A stretch of DNA of 54,952 nucleotides. Source: Beijerinckiaceae bacterium. Lineage in GTDB: Bacteria > Pseudomonadota > Alphaproteobacteria > Rhizobiales > Beijerinckiaceae. This document shows, piece by piece, positions 17,077 through 24,227 of the stretch. How positions within the stretch are numbered: the stretch's first letter is position 1; each line of letters opens with the position of its first letter. The translations under genes and the position numbers were made by a program. Below the pieces are notes generated by a model. That model was given only the letters and a program-made list of their open reading frames with translations, searched no databases and was not told where the DNA came from. The stretch is taken from contig SCSF01000109.1 in assembly GCA_004298435.1 (NCBI GenBank), positions 1-54,952 of the forward strand, read 5' to 3'.

Positions 17077-18279
17077 ATGACATTTATCAAAGCCATGAGC
17101 GTAAAGCGCTACGGACGTCGTCCGTTCAGTCTGAGCACCGTCATACTGCTCGCATCCTTGATCTCCGCTCTCGGATACGTCCATGCATACGCGCAGGGAG
17201 AGATCTGCCAGACCGAGGGGCAAGTCAGATCCATGCAAGGATCGACTCCTGCCTCCATAATTTTTTCTAACGGAACAGATCTCGATCTTGTCGTCTACTG
17301 GCTCGATTACAACGGGAAACGAGTCTTCTACAAATCACTTAGACCAGGCGAAGCTTACACCCAGAAGACCTTCCTGACGCATCCATGGCTGATCGCCGGG
17401 TCAACCGGCGCATGCAAACTAATTGTCGTTTCGCAGCAGTTAGTACAAAACATCGCATTGCTTCCCGGCGCTCTTCAACCGCCGATGATGCCTATGACCA
17501 GCAATGGAGATCCAACCGAAGCGGCGCGCAACTGCGTCCAAGCCCACTTCAATACCGACCTAAATCGCTTCTCAGCATGCTGGGTCATGCAAATGGCATC
17601 CGAGCCACAACGGCGGATAGGAAATTGCATCATCACGAATAATAACTGGGACAGTGCTGGTTTCTGCATGGCCGGGAAATATCTCTCGCCCACAGAAGAG
17701 GCGGTTGCACGATGTGCTCAACACGCCGGCAATCAAACGCAAATGATTATCGCCTGTGCTTCCGTCTTCTCGAAAGTGAATCCGGAAATCTTACGCCTAG
17801 CTGGATGCGTCGCTTCGAATCCCACCAATTCCTGGGGTGCGGCGATGTGCGTGGGCGGAGCGCACCTCACACCAGAGCAACAGGTATTCGCTGAATGTGC
17901 CTTCCAAACAGGCTTGCAGCCATACGCCTTCGCCGTATGCGCTACGAATCAACTCACGATCAACGAATTTCAGAAATGTCTTACAATTGGTGTCGGAGGC
18001 AACGGCTGTTTCGGCAAAAACAACACCATCGTGAAACTTGTCCACGACGCATGGAAAGGTATCTCCGGAGGACCAAACTCTGTCCTGAATAGGCCTGGAC
18101 AGTTATTCGGAGGACCTAGATCAATTTTTCACGATCCCGCCCAGGTATGGGGAGGACCTAATTCAATGTTTCGGAATCCTGCACAAGTATGGGGCGGTCC
18201 CAATTCCGTTATCCGTAACCCCGACCAACTGCTCGGCGGGAAGAACTCATTCTTCCATAAGCAATTAGGACTCCATTGA
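17077..18279 (+). CDS. Exported protein with VHL beta-domain, Cys repeats and GGPNS repeats
   Basis: The 400-residue protein has a signal peptide (VILLASLISALGYVHAYA). Residues of about 57-108 match the beta-domain of von Hippel-Lindau protein: IIFSNGTDLDLVVYW, then LDYNGKRVFYKSLRPGEAY and THPWLI, mirroring the human order of FxN, W, LxPG and HPWLF-like signatures. Two tandem units of about 50 residues follow, each with four cysteines in the pattern C-W-A-C-L-PE-CA-CA. The C-terminus has four GGPNS/GGPRS units about 14-15 residues apart plus a final GGKNS. GGAG precedes the ATG at 17077. The composition is AT-richer than neighbours. VHL domains in bacteria are known but of unclear role; here the protein is extracellular or periplasmic. 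Confidence 0.78.
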   Translation: MTFIKAMSVKRYGRRPFSLSTVILLASLISALGYVHAYAQGEICQTEGQVRSMQGSTPASIIFSNGTDLDLVVYWLDYNGKRVFYKSLRPGEAYTQKTFLTHPWLIAGSTGACKLIVVSQQLVQNIALLPGALQPPMMPMTSNGDPTEAARNCVQAHFNTDLNRFSACWVMQMASEPQRRIGNCIITNNNWDSAGFCMAGKYLSPTEEAVARCAQHAGNQTQMIIACASVFSKVNPEILRLAGCVASNPTNSWGAAMCVGGAHLTPEQQVFAECAFQTGLQPYAFAVCATNQLTINEFQKCLTIGVGGNGCFGKNNTIVKLVHDAWKGISGGPNSVLNRPGQLFGGPRSIFHDPAQVWGGPNSMFRNPAQVWGGPNSVIRNPDQLLGGKNSFFHKQLGLH

Positions 18280-18286
18280 CTCCGAA

Positions 18287-19447
18287 CTAACGTTTACCGA
18301 CAGCGATCTCGGCTCCGAGTATCCCAACCATCGCTTCGCGCAGATGGCGCGCGTTGAACTGCGCCAACTCAACTTTCGTCAAGACACCAAACGAGCGCTG
18401 AACAACGTCTTCCGATAATTCAAGCGCCCCCTTCGCTTCGTCGACATGCAGGCGGACACCGCCGATGATCGGAATGCGCGACAAAATCGGCGCCACCGCT
18501 TCCTCAGGATCTTCTCTCGCCAGGATACCAAAGGGCCTTGTCGTCGCAACTTCATCTTCGAGATCAATGACCTCGTCTGGCTCCATTGCCAGAATCTTGC
18601 TGACATCAAACCCATTCGGAGGCTCGATCCGGTCGGCAAGGCCGTCTTCTTCCGGCAACCCTTTTATCCCGCCGCCAAGCCAATTCGGCAAAGCCTCATC
18701 ATCTTCCGTAATGCCAGCAGACGCGTCCAATTCCGCATCTTCCATCACATCCGATTCGTTGCCTTCGGCAGCAAGCTCTCCCACGTCCTCGCCAGCAGCA
18801 TCACTGCCGCCAGCTTCCGGCATCTCTACTTCATTGGCGGCTTCGATCTCCTCGGGAGCCACGATCCTGCGGCGACCTTCGGCCTGAACGGCCTCCGCAA
18901 CGGGTTTGTCCGGATCGAACTTGTTCTTGCGTTCATAAAACCCTGGCGTCGCAGGATCCGGCCGCACAGGAACAAGCCCCGAATGGCGGACAGCACCATC
19001 GGAATGCCACTCGAAACTCGGAGCCTGACACTCGAACAACAACACCTGCGCCGCGCGCGCGGCGCTTACCGGATCGGCTCCGCCGTCAGCCAAAAAGAAA
19101 TAGACTTCTCTGGTATTTTTAGCGCCGATAACGCCCCCAAGGCGCTTCTCGATCCCCTTCACCGAATCCCCGTCCGATTCGCTTAGCTCATCGCCGATGC
19201 AGTACTCCGACACCCCCGAGAGGAACTCGACTGCAGCCGCGGACGAGGAAAACTCGCCGAAAGAAATCGCGAAAGTCTCATCCGTTTCTGGAGCGCGCTT
19301 CCCGAAAAAGCGTAAAGCGCCAAACTCTTCAACTGCTGCAATCCTGGCCCGCCAGCCGAGCTGGGATGGAACAATCGCCGCGGGCAACGCGAATCCGGGC
19401 GCCGCAAAACGAAACCAGGCCTTGGATCCACTTACGAGTGTCGACAT
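18287..19447 (-). CDS. Hypothetical acidic protein, 386 residues
   Basis: The N-terminal 190 residues look folded (AWFRFAAPGFALPAAI, REVYFFLADGGADPVSAAR), the middle is a long acidic, Ala/Glu-rich linker, and a C-terminal helical domain ends VGKR. It has no signal peptide or membrane segment. The start at 19447 is supported by GAGGA just upstream. It converges with the VHL-like gene with only 7 bases between the stops. A TTATCCG box sits about 125 bases upstream. I do not recognise the family. It could be a cytosolic scaffold, by analogy with the acidic linkers of other proteins in this region. Confidence 0.65.
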   Translation of the reverse strand: MSTLVSGSKAWFRFAAPGFALPAAIVPSQLGWRARIAAVEEFGALRFFGKRAPETDETFAISFGEFSSSAAAVEFLSGVSEYCIGDELSESDGDSVKGIEKRLGGVIGAKNTREVYFFLADGGADPVSAARAAQVLLFECQAPSFEWHSDGAVRHSGLVPVRPDPATPGFYERKNKFDPDKPVAEAVQAEGRRRIVAPEEIEAANEVEMPEAGGSDAAGEDVGELAAEGNESDVMEDAELDASAGITEDDEALPNWLGGGIKGLPEEDGLADRIEPPNGFDVSKILAMEPDEVIDLEDEVATTRPFGILAREDPEEAVAPILSRIPIIGGVRLHVDEAKGALELSEDVVQRSFGVLTKVELAQFNARHLREAMVGILGAEIAVGKR

Positions 19448-19612
19448 CTCGAGTCCTCTACGTCACAGCAAGCCGGACCGTTTGATCCAGATTCCCAATG
19501 CGGAATATTAGCACAGACGCTCGAAAAGACACGCAAAAAGCAATTCATTCGGACGCCACCGCACAAAACGGATAACATGCCTGCACACTGCCGAATCATT
19601 GGACGTAGATAG

Positions 19613-20440
19613 ATGTTTACCAGACGCGCACTCCTTTCCTCGGGCACAGCCGCTCTCGCAGCCTCCTTCCTGCCGACGCTCGCCCTGGCCAACGTCTTTC
19701 CTTCTGCGCCCGTATGGACTTCACGCGTTGGGCCTCAGCCGGTCCCCTTCGACCTGACGGGCAATCCGGACAATGACCTTACGCAATTCGTGACGGCCGG
19801 TCAGGACTTTCTCCAACGCACGATCTACGACGACATCCCTGCAATCCTCAGGGAAGCCGGTGAGCCGGACCCATCACAATTTCTCGATACGGTCCGCTCT
19901 CACACCGATCGGCTTGCCCCAGTCCCGTCGGGCTTCAAGGCGCAATATGCCTGGCCTCAAACGCGGGATCCCTCAACCCGTTCCGCCTACATCACGATCG
20001 CAGGTGCGGCCGCCCTCATGCGCTGGCGCCTATCCATGCTGGCAACTCTGATGGTGCAGATCCCAACCCTCGCAAAACGGCCTGCCCGCGTCTATACGCC
20101 GACACCGCAGTACGAGGCTGATGGAGCTCACGCCGGGCTTCTTATCGACCGGCTCGCCTTCGGCTACGGCGCCAAACCATTATTGAAGGGATTGCGCGAC
20201 TGGCAGCTCGAATTCATCGCCAATTACACGGAACAATTCTTCCAGCCGCTCGCAACGACGTCCTACAGCACGAGAGCTATCGCGCTCAATCGCGCACTCG
20301 GCTATCCCGACCTCCTGTCCCATGGTGACCGCAAGATGAAAATCGCCGAGACCTCGGAAACGAGGCTCGTAAGGCATTACGTCTCTAAAATCCTATTCCC
20401 GCCGCTGGACCGCGCCGTCATCAGCGCTTTCGAGGCCTGA
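19613..20440 (+). CDS. Exported hypothetical protein, 275 residues
   Basis: The N-terminus MFTRRALLSSGTAALAASFL combines a twin arginine with a moderate hydrophobic core and ends in a cleavage-like ALA site, so export by Tat or Sec is likely. The mature domain is alpha-rich with no cysteine and no recognisable cofactor motif. It is transcribed divergently from the gene at 19447 and converges with the gene ending at 20518. I do not recognise the family. Fold and role remain unknown. Confidence 0.65.
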   Translation: MFTRRALLSSGTAALAASFLPTLALANVFPSAPVWTSRVGPQPVPFDLTGNPDNDLTQFVTAGQDFLQRTIYDDIPAILREAGEPDPSQFLDTVRSHTDRLAPVPSGFKAQYAWPQTRDPSTRSAYITIAGAAALMRWRLSMLATLMVQIPTLAKRPARVYTPTPQYEADGAHAGLLIDRLAFGYGAKPLLKGLRDWQLEFIANYTEQFFQPLATTSYSTRAIALNRALGYPDLLSHGDRKMKIAETSETRLVRHYVSKILFPPLDRAVISAFEA

Positions 20441-20517
20441 GAAGCTAGCCGCGCTCTGTCCGATAATCGTGAAGCGCAATCACCCGACCCAACCCACGAC
20501 GATACACGCAATCATCT

Positions 20518-21015
20518 TCATTCGACGGTCTGAGCAATCCGCTTGCAGCGCTCCGCCGGCAAGACCCAGCCGCCGCCATTGGCATGTCTCGGCTCATCGT
20601 CGGTCGCCACGACATATTCTGCCGTCTCTGACCACAACGCAGAAATTACGCCAGGTCCCCTGTCCGTCTCGACCCTGATACCCACGCCAAACTCGAGCTT
20701 GATCCCATCACGCAGAACCCATTCGCCGACGAGGCGACGATGGGCTTCCATCTTCTCCGATGAGGCACTTTCGAGAATTTCAACGAGGTCGAAGTCTGGC
20801 AACCATCCGCGCTTCTGATCAAGCGCGCTCGCAATGGTATAGCCGTCGCCGGCGCCATGGCTCGGAGACCTGATAGCGCCCTTGAGATCCGACAGAACCT
20901 CATCGTCCGAGCTGAAATCACCCTGACTTTTCAGCCAGGCCATCACCTTCGGCAGTAATGCACGCGCAGCCGCATCGATAACCTCTGCGCAGTTTCCAGA
21001 CGGACGAGCAGACAA
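20518..21015 (-). CDS. Hypothetical protein, 165 residues
   Basis: A soluble protein with a helical N-terminal half and a beta-rich C-terminal half (IKLEFGVGIRVETDRGPGV). The start is a TTG at 21015 preceded by GGAGA; no ATG offers a better choice. It is the last gene of the series starting with 24099 and follows the FeeM-like gene by 17 bases. No family is recognised. Confidence 0.6.
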   Translation of the reverse strand: MSARPSGNCAEVIDAAARALLPKVMAWLKSQGDFSSDDEVLSDLKGAIRSPSHGAGDGYTIASALDQKRGWLPDFDLVEILESASSEKMEAHRRLVGEWVLRDGIKLEFGVGIRVETDRGPGVISALWSETAEYVVATDDEPRHANGGGWVLPAERCKRIAQTVE

Positions 21016-21032
21016 ATCTTCGTCTCCCTGAC

Positions 21033-21725
21033 TTACTCTGCGGCAACACTCATACGGCCACCAAGATTAATCTTTCCAAACAGCCTGTCCTGCTCTGCCG
21101 CGCTTGATTCATAGAACGGATTGCGCGCGACGATCTTGTCCAGATCCCTCTGGAAATCGCCGACCATCAGCCCGAAATCTTTCGTCAATCCCGGATAGCT
21201 CCGCGCCATCGCAACGCGCTCTGCGAAGAAGGTCTTGCTGTAAAAGGCCTGATGCTCTGGCCGGACGGCGAATATCGAGTAGCGCGCCCCGCACCAGCCC
21301 CCCGCCATCATTGTCACACGCGTCAAGACATTCGCCAGATACCTCAGCCTGCGCGCCAGCGCGTAATCGACGACGAACCGGTTCGCGTCGACGATTCTTT
21401 CGCCGGCCGCAAGATATTGCTCAATACAGTCGCGGAACACATCACCAGTCGGGGACTTGTCTTCCAAACTCGATATGACGTGGATCCTAATCGCGCCAGC
21501 TAGCTCACCCTCGAAATAGACGCCAATATTGGCGCTATTCTGAAGCCCGTCGTAGTCATCGAGGAACCGGCGATCTTCACAGGGCTCGATCGCCCCTTCT
21601 TTGGCATATGCCTCGTAACGGAGCCGCAAGACGGCATCGAGATCGTTTCCCGAAACCGCTTTATACTCAATCCGGCCCAGCAGATCCTTCACGCCGTCGG
21701 CAAACCCTACGCTCTTGCCAATCAC
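21033..21725 (-). CDS. FeeM-like N-acyltransferase (GNAT fold)
   Basis: The 230-residue protein resembles the catalytic core of N-acyl amino acid synthases of the FeeM type, relatives of LuxI acyl-homoserine-lactone synthases. The recognisable parts are LRLRYEAYAKEGAI, an acidic DDYDGLQNS, VYFEGELAGAIRIHV with the GNAT beta strand pattern, and DANRFVVD where LuxI-like enzymes bind substrate. Such enzymes transfer a fatty acyl chain from acyl carrier protein to an amine. It starts on GTG at 21725, sharing its G with the TAG of the preceding membrane-protein gene, so translation is coupled. Why an acyl transferase belongs to a secretion-like operon is unclear; it could modify a lipoprotein or pilus part, or make a signal. 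Confidence 0.68.
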   Translation of the reverse strand: MIGKSVGFADGVKDLLGRIEYKAVSGNDLDAVLRLRYEAYAKEGAIEPCEDRRFLDDYDGLQNSANIGVYFEGELAGAIRIHVISSLEDKSPTGDVFRDCIEQYLAAGERIVDANRFVVDYALARRLRYLANVLTRVTMMAGGWCGARYSIFAVRPEHQAFYSKTFFAERVAMARSYPGLTKDFGLMVGDFQRDLDKIVARNPFYESSAAEQDRLFGKINLGGRMSVAAE

Positions 21726-23650
21726 TATCTTCCTCCGATCATCGCCGTGCCGGCGCCGCGCATCTGCTGCGCAGCACCAACGACCTCGCCCTCGACCTCA
21801 CGGCCGATGCCCAATTCGGCGCGTTCGAAGTTGAACAAAGCAGACGCAATCTCAAACGCAAGTTTAGCGCAAGAAATAGCGACCATACCGCAGCCCATCA
21901 GGTAAAATAAACTCAACCAATTTAGGCTAGAACTTGTTCCAGAGTTGCCATTAAGGAAAGAAAATGCACCTCCATTTATTTGCGACAATACAGATTGTAA
22001 AGAAGCTGTCGATATACTTCCCGTTGCTCCATTTGATGAATTGTTGAAAGCCTTCTGGAACCCAACCTCCATTATCAGGATCGCGATCGTGTAAACGACG
22101 CCAGACACCATGAAGACCGCCGCCAGAGACAGGCCGGTCTTGACCGCCTTCATCGCGATCTCGCGGGTGGAATCAAAGATCCACAAGAAGGCGAAGATCG
22201 GCATCAGCGAGAAGATCAGCATCGAACGGATCAGCGCATCGACGTAACGCAGCCCGAATGTTACGGTGAACATGAAGAATTGCGTGGCCATCATCAGACC
22301 GACAATGATCAGAGTCACCATAGTTACTGGATTCGCACCAATCTGACCCGGCGCTGTCATAGCCAACCACAGACCTGTGACGATTCCTGCGACTCCTAAT
22401 TCGTGAAGCTGATATAAAATAGCTTTCGCCGCTGTGACATGCTGCGTTCCAAGATCGACCGCAGTCGAACTCGGAGTCGTTGTGCTCCCTGCCGCGCCCG
22501 TCGACCCGCCCCCATCGCCCTGATCCGTATCGACCAAACCCAGACTTATCCCGGGATCGGTCCCAAACGTCGCATTCGATCCGCCACTGTCGCCCGACGA
22601 CAAATCACTCCCCATCGGATTGCCGCCTTGTACCGGCAACACCGTCGAAACAACTTGCGCGAGTTTTGTTCCAAGTTCTGTTCCCGCCGCCAATGGGCCA
22701 TCGACGAACCAATCGGAGATCATGCTGCCGCTCGACGAGACAACCGTAGAGCCCAGGAACACAGTGAAGATCACCACAATGCGTACAAAGAACAGACGCA
22801 GGCCAGCCATCGCCCTATGCGCATCCTCTGTCCCAAGAAGGATCGGCAATACGCGAATCAGGACCGCCAGCGCCAGAATCGTCGTCGCCAGGGCCATTGC
22901 CGATGAATTGCTCTGCACAAAGAACTGGTAGGACTGATCGACAAGCTGCCGCATCCCGGTGAAAACCGCCCCGTAAATCGTGCAAGACCAGCAAGCGTCC
23001 TGGGTCGACAGAGCCTGAGCGATTTGCTGAAGCCGCGTCGTAGCGCTGCTCGTGGATGCGCCCGATGCCGACGAGCCATTCGTCGTCGAATTTGCTGCCG
23101 TATTCGGACTGTTCGTAGTTCCCTGCTGCGTACCTGTCGGCGCAGTTGTCACATTCCCGGACGTGTTCTGCGTCACCCCGGTACTGCCCGGCGTGCCCTG
23201 TTGCTGACCCACAACCGGATTCGTGCTCGCTGACGTAGACGCTGTTGCCGTGGAATTATTCGACTGCGCAGGCGCTTGAGCGCCGGAGGCAGGCTTTTGC
23301 GTTGATGACCCAGGCGTCGGACTCGACGTTGACGTCGGCGTGCTATCGCTCGACCCCAGTCCGGTCGTTGAAATATTCCCCAGATTGAACGAATCGAGCG
23401 TCCCGACGCAGCCGCCCGCCCCGCCACAAGGATCTTCGTTAACGCTCCCGGCCGCGGCGTTCCCGACCGCTGCCGTCGGTGATGAGGTATCGCTCGATCC
23501 CGTCGTCTGGCTTGCCGAGGATGACGTCGAAGCAGAGGGCGTTGTCTGTGCGACCGCCCCAGCGGGACCAAAACACAGCGCCGCCATCGACAATAAAACA
23601 AGCGCAGCCCGCGCAAGCCGGCGCTTTTTCAGGACCTCTACCCCGGACAT
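21725..23650 (-). CDS. VirB6/TrbL-like polytopic membrane protein with Ser/Thr-rich linker
   Basis: The 641-residue protein has a signal peptide ending AVA, a 165-residue Ser/Thr/Asn/Gly-rich linker, a Cys motif ACWSC, then about seven membrane segments. These include LATTILALAVLIRVLPILL, FVRIVVIFTVFLGS, TLIIVGLMMATQFFMFTV, LIFSLMPIFAFLWIF and AVFMVSGVVYTIAILI. A second periplasmic Ser/Gly-rich loop lies between segments. Topology and the FGLRYVDALIRSML-type segment resemble inner-membrane components VirB6/TrbL of type IV secretion. No partner ATPases (VirB4, VirD4) are in the window. The ATG at 23650 follows GAGGAGAG; the earlier TTG lies inside that ribosome site. Confidence 0.65.
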   Translation of the reverse strand: MSGVEVLKKRRLARAALVLLSMAALCFGPAGAVAQTTPSASTSSSASQTTGSSDTSSPTAAVGNAAAGSVNEDPCGGAGGCVGTLDSFNLGNISTTGLGSSDSTPTSTSSPTPGSSTQKPASGAQAPAQSNNSTATASTSASTNPVVGQQQGTPGSTGVTQNTSGNVTTAPTGTQQGTTNSPNTAANSTTNGSSASGASTSSATTRLQQIAQALSTQDACWSCTIYGAVFTGMRQLVDQSYQFFVQSNSSAMALATTILALAVLIRVLPILLGTEDAHRAMAGLRLFFVRIVVIFTVFLGSTVVSSSGSMISDWFVDGPLAAGTELGTKLAQVVSTVLPVQGGNPMGSDLSSGDSGGSNATFGTDPGISLGLVDTDQGDGGGSTGAAGSTTTPSSTAVDLGTQHVTAAKAILYQLHELGVAGIVTGLWLAMTAPGQIGANPVTMVTLIIVGLMMATQFFMFTVTFGLRYVDALIRSMLIFSLMPIFAFLWIFDSTREIAMKAVKTGLSLAAVFMVSGVVYTIAILIMEVGFQKAFNNSSNGATGSISTASLQSVLSQINGGAFSFLNGNSGTSSSLNWLSLFYLMGCGMVAISCAKLAFEIASALFNFERAELGIGREVEGEVVGAAQQMRGAGTAMIGGR

Positions 23651-23661
23651 ACCGTCTCTCC

Positions 23662-24099
23662 TCAAGACCCTGCAGCAAGCTCAATTGCCGTCAGCCGCAA
23701 CACCGGCCCATACTTCGCCCACCAGCAGCGCACGGACCCATGATCGTGATCCGTCGCCGCGCGGCGGGCGAGAACCTCAACATAGCGCCCGGGCCGCGAC
23801 TCAATCTTGGTCACCACAGGCCAGGCGTTGTCCGATGGATCGCGAATCGCCGCAGCGAACTGCGCGATTTCGGAATTTGCGATCACCGCCGATTTTCCGC
23901 CGATATCGAAAAACACCAGCGCTCCATGCGACGCCTGGACGATTTGCGCCACATCCATCAGACCGCCGCAAAACCTCACCGCCTCGGCCTCATTCGCCGC
24001 CGAGAACGGAAAGAGCTGCTGAACAGACAGGGCTTTCGCTTCCCCCGGCAGCCCGAGAGCGACAAATGCGGCCAAGATCAACGGCAGACGACTAACCAT
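23662..24099 (-). CDS. Exported hypothetical protein, 145 residues
   Basis: A signal peptide (MVSRLPLILAAFVALGLPG, cleavage near EAKA) precedes a small domain with two cysteines (RFCGGL, SVRCWW). The start at 24099 is preferred over 24135 because it gives a standard signal length. It is the first gene of the minus-strand operon 24099-20518 and lies 11 bases before the membrane-protein gene, suggesting a periplasmic partner of it. No family is recognised. A TCTATCCG box occurs about 85 bases upstream. Confidence 0.62.
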   Translation of the reverse strand: MVSRLPLILAAFVALGLPGEAKALSVQQLFPFSAANEAEAVRFCGGLMDVAQIVQASHGALVFFDIGGKSAVIANSEIAQFAAAIRDPSDNAWPVVTKIESRPGRYVEVLARRAATDHDHGSVRCWWAKYGPVLRLTAIELAAGS

Positions 24100-24227
24100 A
24101 ATATCCAAGTGACCGCTGGCAGATACCAGAAACACACGAGTCGAGGATTCACATTTAGGCTATTAGCTTATAAGCTCAACACCGGATAGAAACCCGAATC
24201 GCATTGGACGCGTACAGCGCGATCATA
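24100..24227. promoter_or_regulatory. Divergent intergenic region between two operons
   Basis: 128 bases separate the minus-strand operon starting at 24099 from the plus-strand SNF2 operon. The stretch includes a palindrome TTAGCTTATAAGCT at about 24162-24175 that could be an operator for both directions. No consensus -35/-10 pair stands out. Confidence 0.4.

Noticed and set aside
18446-19186. Long plus-strand frame of 246 codons
   Set aside because: It runs antisense to the gene 18287-19447, whose start, ribosome site and composition are convincing; the plus frame is a GC-phase shadow.
22439-24095. Several Arg/Pro-rich plus-strand frames over the VirB6-like gene
   Set aside because: They are antisense reflections of the Ser/Thr-rich coding sequence on the minus strand.
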